Assembly: GCA_029962745.1 (NCBI GenBank)
Contig: JAPZVO010000025.1
Location: forward strand, 127,520-191,519
Reading direction: 5' to 3'
DNA: 64,000 nucleotides
Source: Echinometra lucunter
Taxonomy: Eukaryota > Echinodermata > Echinoidea > Camarodonta > Echinometridae
The notes under the pieces were generated by a model. The model ran no database searches. It saw only the letters and a program-made list of their open reading frames with translations, and was not told the origin of the DNA. A program made the translations under genes and the position numbers. Below are positions 1 through 10,539 of this stretch, in pieces (position 1 is the first letter of the stretch; each line of letters begins with the position of its first letter).

Positions 1-24
1 CAGGATATATGGGGAGAGGAAACA

Positions 25-422
25 CATTAGGCAAGCGAGGTGACCAAATATACATTTATAAGTTAGATATCTCGTAGATAATTCCATCGTGATTTGGATG
101 AAGAAATGCCACTTCTACTATTAAAAATAGTATATAAATTTGGTTAGGGAAGCAAACGAATTCGGCAAGAGAGGTGACCAAATGTACATGTATAAGTTAG
201 ATGTCTTATAGTTAATTCTATCGTGTATTTGGATGAAGAATTATCACTTCTACCGTGAAAAAGCATGTATGTTTTTTCTCGCTCGCTGCGCTCGCTCGTA
301 TAATATTAAGATATAGGATGGCCTTTGAAAGCGAATAAATCAGGCGAGAGAGATTATCTTTAAGCCCATCATGTAGTTTTGATGCAAGAACTATCACTTC
401 TACGAAAGGGAGTTTTCATTAT
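25..422. repeat. Degenerate tandem repeat with CGCTCG-rich inserts
   Basis: Units begin with a GGCAAG-GAGGTGACCAAAT-like phrase near 30 and 164 and a weaker one near 343. Each also contains a TTGGATGAAGAA-like phrase followed by CACTTCTAC. A CpG-rich palindromic block, built on CTCGCTGCGCTCGCTCG, interrupts the array near 279-299. No coding potential is apparent. The same family reappears at 2230-2520. Its origin is unknown; the self-complementary CGAGCG/CGCTCG block also occurs near 33115 and 33270. Confidence 0.6.
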
Positions 423-960
423 AGACCAATTTCACGGCCGGTTTATGTATTTGGCCCTCTATCGGCGACGCCATTGCTGCTGTGGGCAAGCGCGCTGACC
501 GCGATTGGCTCTGTGTACAAAATGAATGTAAGATATGAGATATGCCCCGATATTGTTCCATTTACTTTATTCTAGATCAATAAAATAAAGCATGGGTAGA
601 TGAGGTAAGACAATGGTCATATCTGACGGATGAAGGTATGATGTATTTTTGTAATTTCGATGGTTTTTCAACTTAGTTTTGTCAGTAAAAGTTCGATTGC
701 AGCATAGAAGCCGTAGTAAACGGGAGCCCTAAATCTTACCCTGTTTACAAAGTCAAGTTTTCACTCATTAAATTTTACGCCAAAGTACATAATGATAATG
801 TTTCTTGACTTAAAAGTACCTTCTGTTGATGTTTTTACCCACTGGCGACGAATTCCTTCACATTGCTTACGGAAACCTGTGTAGGGAGTACGGCTTCTCA
901 CACAAACAGGCTTCATGAGTCAAAAGCGAGTGAATTTCGCACTCAGTTAGCTTCCATTTT
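423..960. other. Unassigned intergenic DNA
   Basis: Mixed-composition sequence with no convincing reading frame, repeat or RNA structure that I could recognise. Confidence 0.5.
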
Positions 961-1300
961 TCAAACTTTCTCTAATCCTTGCGGCATTTGAGCACCGCAC
1001 AGCTGCGACCTGAACTTCCCTGATAATTTATCATTGCAAATATTAAAATAAATCTGCATACACTGGTCAAAATAGACAAAAAATCGAACTAATGTACATA
1101 ACGCGCTATTGACTTGTGTACTATAAAAGTTGCAGCGCCCACCCCAGTATGCCGAACTCTGTCGATCAGTCTGCTGCCCTCTTGCGTTGTGAAATTGGTC
1201 TATAACATAAATGTTCATATCATGCCAAGAAAAGTTTGGTGATGAATCTCTCTTATATCCAAAATCTACATGGTACATGATGAATCCCTGACCTTTGCAG

Positions 1301-1780
1301 GAATTAGCATATTTCTGCATAAACAAGTGATTTAATGTAGCAGGTCCTGTAGGGAAAAATAAAGTTGTAGTCACAACAAATATATGTGGAACGTTTGAAA
1401 CATTTTCAAGCTTCTTCAATTTTCATTTCCATATGCCCCTGTAGTCTTGTTTAAAGGCACGTGGTTGCATGAATTAGCATTAAAATGCATGAAGCTTTGA
1501 TCCAATGCAATAAGTCCTTTAGGAAAAAATATAACTATTATCACAACAATACATTTGGCACCATTTCATTCACTTTGAATTTTTTGCAAAATAAGTGGTA
1601 ATGCTGTACTGTATGTAAGATGTATGAATTAACATAAATTTGCATGAAAATGAAGTTAAATCCAATGGGTCATGTGGGAGAAAATGAAGCTCTCATCATA
1701 ACAAGAACATATTATGCAAAGTTTGGTGCTTTTGTCCAGGCTGTCCCCCAAACCCTCAAATTTAGGATTAACAGACCTGA
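1301..1780. repeat. Three-unit degenerate tandem repeat, about 160 bp period
   Basis: GAATTAGCAT or GAATTAACAT phrases open units at 1301, 1471 and 1625. Each is followed at a similar distance by a CATGAA- or GATCCAAT-like phrase, an AGGGAAAAAATA-like phrase and an ATCACAACAA-like phrase. Spacings are 170 and 154 bp, so the units have diverged by indels. The open frame on the minus strand at 961-1419 runs through the first unit and is probably fortuitous. No protein family was recognised. Confidence 0.6.
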
Positions 1781-2229
1781 CTACAAGGAATCGAGCGGCA
1801 TGTTAAGGCATGTAATCAATACCCTCTTCTCACTATGGGAATGGAAGATGCCGATATAGTGTACATTACTCAAATTATGCATGTTATGAGAATAGAATAC
1901 CAATACACTAAAACCTCTTCTCTGTATACAAAATTCCTTTTTCCCCCTCGTTCGCTCGCTTTGCTTGCTCAAAAAATCTAAAAACAAGATGGCTTCTGAT
2001 AAGAAGAAACTCTTACTCCAGCTGCGAGAAGCTTGAATATCATAATATTTGTGCAGAAAGGCGTCCGACTTTCCTCAGCTTCTACAGGAAGATTTGAATT
2101 AATTAATTATATAGTGTATTTTGATTTCGAATCTACATTCCGAAGTTTTTTGGTAAGCCGCTCGAGTCGCTCGTTCGTAGGAACCAAATACTTTCGGACA
2201 GCAAGCAAGCTGCCCTAATAAAGTCGAAT

Positions 2230-2520
2230 ACAACAGATCAAATGTATTTTAAGAGATCTACTCGGTTTGTATTATGGTTTGATGACGGAATAAACACTTC
2301 TGTACCACGAAAAAAGTATATATACTTGTCACTCGCTGCGCTCACTCGTATACTATTAAGATAATCGTTTGAGAAAGCAAACCAAACCAGAGTTGACCAT
2401 ATATGATTCAGATAATGTTATAGGTCATGGTGAATTTTGATGACGAATTGTCCCTACCATGGAAAAGGGCTATATAGTCGCTCGCTCCGCTCGTTTCCAT
2501 AATACTAAGACCGTAAGGTG
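2230..2520. repeat. Second cluster of the CGCTCG-type degenerate repeat
   Basis: Two further units related to those at 25-422. They carry a GATGACGAAT-like phrase and the CpG block CTCGCTGCGCTCACTCGTA near 2332-2350, with a weaker TCGCTCGCTCCGCTCG near 2477-2492. The 1.8 kb between the clusters is unrelated. Confidence 0.55.
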
Positions 2521-2529
2521 GCCGTAAGT

Positions 2530-2782
2530 CTGACGTAGGAAGAACTCGAGGCATTCTTACGAAAAAAACGTACGAACTCTAGGGCCATTGTTTAACCGAA
2601 AATCACTTCGTTTCTTTAGAAGTTCTTGAGTTGTTCTTGCGAATTAAACGATGTTCATACGAACTTCGTAAGAAGGAGGTAAAAAATATGCCCCATCTTC
2701 GAATCTTTACGAACTCCTGAATTCGTACGAACAGGGAGATTCGGACGAACGCATTGTTCGTACGAACCTTTGTGACCGTAGC
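2530..2782. repeat. Region rich in TTCGTACGAA palindromes
   Basis: Several copies of the self-complementary word TTCGTACGAAC, or close variants, lie near 2568, 2655, 2721 and 2757. Partial inverted matches run between the first and last thirds. It looks like a decayed small inverted-repeat element. No ends or target duplication could be defined. Confidence 0.35.
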
Positions 2783-2784
2783 TT

Positions 2785-3146
2785 AAAGTACATGAACGCC
2801 TAAGAATACGCCATAGTGTTATATTAACGGGCACTCTGAACAGGCGTATAAAACAGTGCCATTTTGTGGCGATATGCAATGTGAAGCTTGAGCTCGTCTG
2901 AGAGGTAAGACTAGCAATGAATTCCGCTATAAGTCATAAAGAACGCATTCTCGGCAAGAGCTTCTCGTAGCTCGATCGGATGCTCGGTCGTTCTACGAAT
3001 GAAAGGTCTCGAGTTTGATTCCCGCTCTCGTCAGTATTATATTTTTTTCGCGTTTATTCCGTCAGAAATAAAGTATCACAGGTATCACAATTGGTTATCA
3101 GCGTTAATATAACATTATGGCCTATTCTTAGGCGTTCGTGTTCTTT
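2785..3146. mobile_element. TIR element containing a tRNA-like unit
   Basis: The left arm 2785-2829 and right arm 3102-3146 are inverted copies matching at 41 of 45 positions by eye. Between them lies a tRNA-like stretch at 2955-3030, with a run of seven Ts shortly after it near 3047. The TIRs suggest a non-autonomous DNA transposon (MITE), while the interior resembles a pol III SINE head. There is no transposase coding. A second element of the same architecture but different sequence lies at 18327-18587. Confidence 0.6.
2955..3030 (+). ncRNA. tRNA-like (SINE-type) sequence
   Basis: TAGCTCGATCGGATGCTC resembles a pol III A box. AGTTTGATTCCCG, 47 bases further on, resembles a B box (GTTCGANTCC). 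A T-run follows within 20 bases. The cloverleaf is poor, because the acceptor and T stems do not pair cleanly. This is a tRNA-derived repeat and not a working tRNA gene. Confidence 0.4.
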
Positions 3147-3149
3147 ATG

Positions 3150-3781
3150 TATAATGGTTATTATTAGACGGTGGCTGGGCTGTCGAAAACTTATGGACTC
3201 CTGGTAGAAATTGCGCTAAATATTATAAGGGAGAAAATTGGTGTCACAAGGCATCAATCAATTTCCACAAGATATTACCAAAAAATAAAGGCAATTTGCA
3301 AAAAAAATAATAAATAACAAGGCGGGCATAATCTTTGAAATAATTGTTAGAAAAAACAAACATTTAACCTGTCATGTTCAACTGGAATGTGGACATTCGC
3401 TATCGTCTGTGAACTCGCTGAAAACGTTCATTTCATTCATTTCCCAAAACTTGCAAAAATGAATTTGTACCTGTCCTCTTCATTAAAAATATATCCACTC
3501 AAGCATGACAGCAGTGATGCAAGTGAAGCATCAATGGAAGGAGGAGTTATTCTTTTGAAATATGGTACATGCAAAATATAGAATTTAATATCCTTGCAAT
3601 AATTACAAACTTGGATTATCCCTTTTCTGATAAGCACTGTATATGACATAATTTATATTTATATACAGCTAAAGGGTACATTAGCTGGACAGACAACAAT
3701 AGGGTTAGGATTAGGTAGACACCAGAACAAAGAAACAAGCATGTCCATAAACAAAGGATGTCCACATAATGCAGACGTCAG

Positions 3782-3786
<5 letters not shown>
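3150..3786. other. Unassigned intergenic DNA
   Basis: AT-rich sequence with two overlapping short open frames on opposite strands (3387-3581 and 3437-3649). Neither resembles a known family, and mutual overlap of such frames is typical of chance. Confidence 0.45.
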
Positions 3787-3822
<36 letters not shown>

Positions 3823-3826
3823 TTAT
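3787..3826. repeat. (GT)n-(TA)n microsatellite
   Basis: About 26 bases of GT repeat run into TA repeat immediately left of the hairpin at 3835-3967. Confidence 0.9.
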
Positions 3827-3834
3827 ATATAAAA

Positions 3835-3967
3835 CCAACAAAAGCTAATGAGAAGAATTGACTCAATAGTGCATAGTGCATTGTTAATTGCCAATAAGAA
3901 TTTAATAAATTCTTATTGGCAATTAACAATGCGCTATGAGTCAACTCTTCTCACTGGCTTTTGTTGG
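3835..3967. mobile_element. Long hairpin (MITE-like palindrome)
   Basis: CCAACAAAAGC...AATAAGAATT is followed after a 6-base loop by its inverted copy AATTCTTATT...GCTTTTGTTGG. The arms are 60 to 67 bases, differing by a few substitutions and an 8-base duplication (GTGCATA-type) in the left arm. TA microsatellites flank both sides, consistent with insertion into TA-rich DNA. It has no coding capacity. Confidence 0.75.
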
Positions 3968-4000
3968 TTTGTTTACTTATGCCAATACGTATATGTATAA

Positions 4001-4003
<3 letters not shown>

Positions 4004-4047
<44 letters not shown>
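4004..4047. repeat. (TA)n microsatellite
   Basis: Almost pure TA dinucleotide repeat between the hairpin and the ribozyme-like segment. Confidence 0.9.
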
Positions 4048-4050
<3 letters not shown>

Positions 4051-4102
4051 AAAATAAATAAAGCTACACAGTTGACGTGTGGTTCATCAGTACTTTATTG
4101 TT

Positions 4103-4142
4103 TTGCTACTCGGAGTTTCACGCAGATGCGATCTTCAGGCAA
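4103..4142 (-). ncRNA. Hammerhead-ribozyme-like motif
   Basis: Read on the minus strand, the segment has the core order CTGAAGA (4138-4132), a CGC-ATCT-GCG stem-loop (4130-4121) and GAAA (4119-4116). A mini-hairpin follows whose closing A-T pair precedes the predicted cleavage base A4107. TTGC (4142-4139) then pairs with GCAA (4106-4103) as stem I. Hammerheads with very short stem III are known in Penelope-like elements and retrozymes. One flaw is that the position next to the core in stem II is a T-T mismatch. It sits in about 170 bp bounded by TA microsatellites on both sides. Function is inferred, not shown. Confidence 0.4.
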
Positions 4143-4220
4143 CTAATAAAAGGCTAGTGATGATGCTCTGCCTCATCACAGACATCGAGCACTCTTAATT
4201 ACAAGGATAGCATTCACCAA

Positions 4221-4418
<198 letters not shown>

Positions 4419-4680
4419 TCACAAAAAGTAACTAGCCACTTTGACTTTGGATCATAGCTCAAATATGATGGGTTGTATCTGACATCTTTCAACAGAATTT
4501 GAAAGAATTTAATTCCAAACATTTTGACACTTCATTTGGTGAAATCGGAAAATTGGAATATTAGAACAATAACGATTCATATGCAAATACCCCCCAAATT
4601 AAAGTTGCAGCAATCCTTATGCATATGGCAGTCTCTATTCACAAAATGGATTTCTGGTTGTCAACTTCGATTCGGGGCTT

Positions 4681-5262
4681 GCACCACTCTCTGCTTTCTC
4701 TCTGTGCTTTCTCTCATTCTCCCCTTGCCTTTCCTTCTTGCAAAATCCCATCTATTTCTCTCTTTCCCACTGTCTTCTCGAATTTTCTTGAAATCTCTTG
4801 TCTAATACACCATCCCTTTGTTATCATGTATCCTTATTCCTCCTCTTTTCCCTCTCGTTCGCATGCCCTCCCATTCTGTCTCCGTCCGATCCCAACTTCA
4901 CCAATCTTTTTTTTTATTCCTCGCACTTTCTTGTTCTTCCTTCCAGTTTCACTCTCCTTTGTAACCCTTCCCCATCTTCCCCTATTCCTTAACACTATCG
5001 CTAACCTTTTATTCATTTATTTTTTTGTTTCATTAAGGAATCAAAACATAACACAATCTTCAAAGGCAGATATAAACTGATAGATAACAAAATTTACGAC
5101 AAATTACAATATTTACAGATGATTGGGATGATCAGTGGAACAAAAAAGAGAGAGAAAAAAAAGGAGAGGGGAAAAGGGCAGATTACACGTATAGTGATGT
5201 ATGCATAATTATGTAAATTAGAAGAGCAATTTCTCCCTTTCTTTTTTGCTGCCTCTTAATCA
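4681..5262. repeat. Dispersed pyrimidine-rich repeat, copy 1
   Basis: This is a direct match to 17509-18158, starting at GCACCACTCTCTGCTTTC and ending at the GCCTC-TAATCA phrase. The first 330 bases are C/T-rich. The last 220 bases are an AT-rich unique-looking tail containing AGATGATTGGGATGATCAG. Copies differ by scattered substitutions and an extra duplicated phrase in copy 2. Ser/Phe/Leu-rich open frames across it are composition artefacts. The class of mobile repeat is unknown. Confidence 0.8.
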
Positions 5263-5506
5263 CCTCTTCTGTAAATTCTCCTCGTCTTTCCCATTTTATT
5301 CATTTTGATATCCCTTCCATTTTTCCCTTCTTCCATGTCTCTAATCTTCTCCCCCCCCCCCTCTCTCTCTTTATAGTTTACCTTGAGACCATCATTCCGA
5401 AATGTATCTAACCGACTTTGAGGGACCGAAAATAGAAGTTGTTATCAATACGAATACTTAAATCACATTAACCAGTATGATAATAATATATGATTGGGAA
5501 AGTAAG
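5263..5506. other. Low-complexity pyrimidine tract and unassigned DNA
   Basis: C/T-rich sequence with a C-run near 5351-5361, then unassigned DNA up to the LINE tail. Confidence 0.5.
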
Positions 5507-6178
5507 ATTGATTGATTGATTGATAAATGGTTTATTAAAAAGAATCAAACAAAATCACTGCATCGTAGTTACATAACTAAATTGGGCAATGAATTACATA
5601 AAATAACGTTAAAACGGAGATTGTGCAATCGTGAAAGAATATGAAAAATAAAATCAGAAGGTACATAGACATATACATTCATACGGATGCACGCACACAT
5701 ATTACATTCACGCACATACGCGCATCCACACCCACCATACACATCCCCAAACACGCATCTTACGCACACCTATTAAAGTAGAAGACAATATGCCTTTAAA
5801 ACACACCTGGCAGAGGAGCCCCCCCCCCCCCCCATCATATAAGTGTACTTTTTTAGTGAAAATAGTGATAATTACACAAAGTTTAACATATTAGATGCAC
5901 AGAGCAGAAAGACAGGGAATAAAGATAATTTAAACGGATGGGGATTTTGCAGAAACAAAGTAATAGATAAAAGAAAAGAGGGCTACATCAGCCTGGTAAT
6001 CACAAAATTTCATAAGTTCAATGGAATTATCACAATTATATATGGAATTATTCAGAAATAATTTAAATCGAAAAAATAAAAATGAAGAATGGTATCAATA
6101 AAAATTACTAAACAGTAGTTATTACGAATCATTAAAACATTGCAGTGATTAAAAGTTCCAGCACGTTGAAGACATATG
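5507..6178 (-). mobile_element. Probable LINE 3' untranslated region and tail
   Basis: Downstream of the LINE reading frame that ends at 6179 on the minus strand, the sequence runs without coding to AATAAACC near 5530 and then a short (AATC)n repeat (plus-strand ATTG repeats near 5509-5523). A polyadenylation-like signal followed by a tetranucleotide tail is typical of CR1/L2-type LINE 3' ends. A C-run at 5820-5834 interrupts it. The exact 3' end is inferred. Confidence 0.5.
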
Positions 6179-8401
6179 TTATTCTGAGTTCAACAGTCTT
6201 GTCATGAATGCTATGGGACTGTTCCACAGGCGATTTGTACGGCACCTTGGCTCCTTGAAGAGTTTTGCTCGTCTTAAATTTCTTGTCGGATAATTCTTAG
6301 TAAACCAGTCTTCACAAACGTTAAACTTGATTGCATTCTTAGCAAATGAGAGACAAAGAGATCTTCTCCTCGATTCAAGATCCGAGATTCCTGCGAGTTC
6401 TAAGGCCCTGCTGTATGACTTGCCAGGGAAGATCAGTCTCAGGGCACGCTTCTGGATACGCTCGATGGATGCCGACTGAGCACAAGTCAAGCTAGAGTGC
6501 CACACGGGACAGGCATATTCAAGAATGGGTCTTACAAACCCTATATACGCAGTCACCATATCAGCAGAAGGCAATCTGAACTCCTTTAGTCTTCGAAGCA
6601 TGTACAGACGTGACGACGCTCGGGAGATAATGGAAAGTACATGGTTGTCCCACTTTAGATCGCTTTGGATTGTTACACCAAGGAGCTTGAATGATGGTAC
6701 CTCATTGAGGACGTCATTGCACAGGGTGAAGTCCAATGGAGGAACGGGCGTTTTGCTGAAGTTCACTCTCATGATTTTGCATTTTTGCGGATTTAGACGA
6801 ACGTTATTGCTTGTACACCATCTGTCAAGATTGTTGAGAGCACTCTGCATGGATTCTCCATAATCATTATTTCTAGTTTCTGCAGTTGCAATCGACATGT
6901 CGTCGACATATTTCCAGTGACTGACTGGGGAGTCTCTCATTACGTCGTCGATGAGGACAAGAAAGAGAAGCAGGCCAAGGCGCGTGCCCTGGGGGACACC
7001 GGCTGACAATGTCCTCCAGGATGATAAAAGTCCGTGGTAGCGAACCCTGCTCTCTCTAGCCGATAGAAAGCTGCATACCCACTCAATCAGCCACGGTTGT
7101 ACTTCTAGCGAAACCAGTTTCTGGATTAGCACATTGTGATCAACCCGATCGGACGTACGGCTGAAGTCTGTAGAAACTATCGATGTTATGTTGCGAGGTA
7201 GTTCAGCGCTAGTACAGAGGCAGTTGTAAATATCTACCAGACATTGCGTCGTAGAACGGTGAGCTCTTGCGCCAAACTGTTTTGGATCCAACAGGCGATT
7301 AACATCAGATAAAAGTTGACGGTAGATGAAAATCTCGGCAACCTTGGAGAAATAATCTGTTAGCGAGATGGGTCTCTGCTTATCAATGGAAGAAGAGGAT
7401 CTCTCTTTTGGGACTGGGACAATAATTGCTCTCTTCCATTGTGAAGGCACAGCACCAGACTGATAGGACGAAATGATGACATCACACAACGGAGTAGCAA
7501 GTTCGACAGCGAACTCCTTCAAAAATCGCCCAGGAATACCGTCTGGACCACTTGATTATCCTGGCTTTATTCTATTCAGTTCCTTGTAGACTTCATAAGG
7601 CTGAATTAATGCGGGAGGTTTCTGAGAAGGTAAGAAAGCGGGCAAACTTAGCAAGTCCAGTTCTGGGATGTCGCGGCTGGTGTTTGCAAAGTGATCATTC
7701 AACATGTCAGCAATAGCCAAGTCATCCAGTTCAGGTGATTCAGGAATAGCGATGTTGCTTACAGTTTTAGTTGAAGTCATGATTTTAAGATGCTTGTACC
7801 AACTAGATGGGTTTTCACGTTTGAGTTTCATGACCCGATCTCTGTAGAAATTTTCTTTCAGATGAGCCTTTTCACGTTGAACTTTGTTTCGTAATCGCTT
7901 CCATTCATTGACTTCACCGTTGTTGAAGGCTTTTTGGCGCTCACTAATCAAAGACTTTAAGAAAGGTGTGACCCATGGCTTATCGTCTGAATGCATTTTA
8001 ATTGACTTCAGGGGAAAGAACTCATTCATATCACCCTTCAAGATATCATAGAAGATATCACACTTATCTTGAACAGATGATGAACTCGACATGATCACTT
8101 CCCAGGAATACTGAGATAACTTGCGGCCACACTGACGGATCGCGGAATCTTTCATAGGACGTACCGTCTTTTTGAAAGTTTTATTGCAAATGTTGGGACT
8201 CCTCGATCTGGGTTTCCACAATACTGCGTTATGGTCACCCCCAAGGCCAAGAGGTGAAAGGATCTCAGGTTCCAAATAACACTGATGGATGTCGGTCATG
8301 ATGAGATCCAAAATTGCTGGATACATGTTTCCAACACATCGTGTTGCCATGATAGCAATTTTCTTTTTTTCGATGCAAACATTAAGATCATGCTCACACA
8401 A
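6179..8401 (-). pseudogene. Non-LTR retrotransposon ORF2 relic (endonuclease C-terminus plus reverse transcriptase)
   Basis: A single minus-strand frame runs from 8401 to 6179, broken only by an in-frame TAA at 7556-7558, just before the SGPDGIPG phrase. The upstream part (7556-8401) has LDLIMTD and GGDHNAVLW, the end of an AP-type endonuclease, then the KPWV linker. The downstream 447 residues hold RT motifs: QRPISLT, DFSRTSDRVDH (usual form DFSKAFDRVDH), AGVPQGTRLG, KYVDDMS, LNPQKCK and FKLLGVTI. The C-terminal RPILEYACPVWH and IQKRAL follow. The N-terminal endonuclease is absent because a stop lies immediately upstream of 8401, so the copy is 5'-truncated. The clade looks Jockey/CR1-like and matches the relic at 21175-23605. 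It is not a host gene. Confidence 0.9.
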
Positions 8402-8439
8402 CTACTTTGATGGACCAGGGTAAATAAACATTTGTACGG

Positions 8440-9840
8440 AATTTTCTAGTCATGAAAATAACATTTGCTTAGTATATTTTGGTTTTTTTTTTAATACAAT
8501 AATGTTCCTCTAAATGCATGCTTCGGTTTTGTATCATTATTTTACGCATAATCTCTAAACATGTGGATTTGGAGGACCGCGAAGTGAACACACACTGTTA
8601 TTGACGGACCGAATTCTCCAAGATTTTTTGTATCGTGTAACGAAATTTCTAGTCTTTAAAATTGTATTCGCTTATTATACCTTGTTTTATTTGAATATAT
8701 GATAATCAGGATAATATCAATCGTGAGACATGCGGCGCTTTATTGTTATTATTTTAAGGGGCTTTTCCTGACAATACCGCTGTGGCAGTTTGGAGAATCG
8801 ACAGAAATGAACACGCGAGATATTAATTTGATGAACCGAAATATTCAGATATAAATCTATTAGGCAACATATTCTTTAGTTGTCACAATAGCATTTCGTT
8901 ACATAAATGTTTTTCTTTTAATAAGTATTTCCTTTCGGAGGAATGCATCATTTAATATTAGTTTTAGAACATATGGATATGGAGGACCGCAAAGTGAATA
9001 CATACTGCAATCATGGCAACTGATGGACCGAAATCCTTCCAATCTGTTTCAAGTCACGAAAATGATGTTTCAGTATATAATTTTTATTCACGAAATAACG
9101 TTTGAGTATAATAATTTGTTTTATTTCAATACAATGTATCCCTCTACAGAGATCTGCATCGTTTTTATATTATTTTTAACGCATCATCCCTAATGTGTCG
9201 AATTATTTGGTTTTGGAGGACCGCAAAGTGAACACAAATTGCAATTGATGGACCGCAGTCTTCCAATCTTTTTCATCGAGTAACGAAATTTCCAGTCTTT
9301 AAGATTTTGTATGAGTATTGTACCTTGTTTAATTTGAATAAGGTAATATCAATCGTGAGACAAGCGGAACTTTTTATTATTATTTTAAGGGGCCTTTAGT
9401 GGCAATACCGAAGGTATTTTGGAGAAATGCCCGAAATGAACACGCAAGACATTTCATAGATATAAATCTATAACTGTATAAGGCAACATATTCTCTAGTT
9501 GTCACAATAGCATCTCGTTACATAAATGTTTTTCTTTTAATAAATATTTCCTTTTGGAGGAATGCATCATGTAAAGTTAGTTTTTGAACATATGGACTTG
9601 GCGGACTCAAAAGTAAACACACCCTGCAATTGATGGATCGAAATCTTCTAATCTATTTCCAGTCACGAAAATAATGTTTGAATATAATAGTTTGTTTTTA
9701 TTCACTAAATAACGTTTGAGTATAATAATTTGTTTTATTTCATTACAATATATTCCTCGATAGAGGTATGCATCGTTTTTTATATTATTATTTTAACACA
9801 TTATCCCTAATGTGCCTAAACATATGGGCCGCGACGCGAC
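8440..9840. repeat. Long-period tandem repeat, about 630 bp units
   Basis: GGAGGACCGC-AAGTGAA phrases occur at 8571, 8980, 9215 and 9600 (degenerate). Pairs 8571/9215 and 8980/9600 are 644 and 620 bp apart. Between them the order of shared phrases is kept: AACGAAATTTC-AGTCTTTAA, CAATCGTGAGACA, GGCAACATATTCT and AGTTGTCACAATAGCAT. This makes two full units and a partial third. AT-rich, non-coding. Confidence 0.75.
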
Positions 9841-10424
9841 AAAAGGGCCCTTAGGGCAAAATTTTTCAAAAATGAGATTTCAACACTATTTTGTAGTATA
9901 AATGCTGCAGAATCTGTATGCAAACGTTTTTCCAAAATTCCGTCCCTATGTGTCTAAATCGAGGAATTTAAAAAAAGCATGTTTTTTGCTCCACGCGCGC
10001 TATTCCGACATTCGCTCGTGACCAAGGTTAAACAAGTCAATCCCTGATACCATTTTCGCCAAGATTCCTAACGTGTCTAAGGGGCTACTTAAACGTTCTC
10101 CTAGTACCATGACGGATATTTACATAATATAATAGAGAGAATATTATTTTCCTTGTTATCTTTGTCCTCTCTAAATCCTATATTACCTCAAAATGACTTT
10201 AAAATGACCTTGAAATGACCTTGTACACGTCCGTGAGACGGCCTTGAATTTGGCTTTCAAATTGCTTGCATTTCCAATCACAATTAAGCTGAAATGATTT
10301 TTTTTTTCATAAACAATTATATTGCGTAGAAAGATATAAATAGAGAATAAAGCTATTCTGTTGCGAGTATTAAAGATTACATTATGCAAAGATTATAGAA
10401 AAGGAGAGGGGCCATATTTTAGGG
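9841..10424. other. Unassigned DNA
   Basis: No convincing gene or repeat. A short series of ATGACCTT-like phrases lies near 10191-10222, and AAAATGACTTTAAAATGACC suggests a tiny tandem repeat. Confidence 0.4.
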
Positions 10425-10539
10425 CAGAGGCGGCGGAACGTCAGGCTCATACAATGAAAGTGGAGGGGCACCTATTGTTTGGCAGAAAAAAGGTGTCCTT
10501 CCACCTTCTTTGTCCGAGCCTGATGTTCCGCCGCCTCTG
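10425..10539. mobile_element. Short palindromic MITE-like hairpin
   Basis: CAGAGGCGGCGGAACGTCAG (from 10425) is matched in inverse at the right end (10516-10539) with one mismatch in 24. The inner arms AAAGTGGAGGGGCACC and GGTGTCCTTCCACCTT also pair. The whole 115 bases therefore fold into one imperfect hairpin. It has no coding capacity. Confidence 0.75.

Noticed and set aside
961..1419. 152-residue minus-strand open frame
   Set aside because: Its 5' part runs through a degenerate tandem repeat and no domain is recognisable. I treat it as chance.
6179..7522. 447-residue open frame as a host gene
   Set aside because: Motif order is that of a non-LTR reverse transcriptase, with truncation and a stop upstream.
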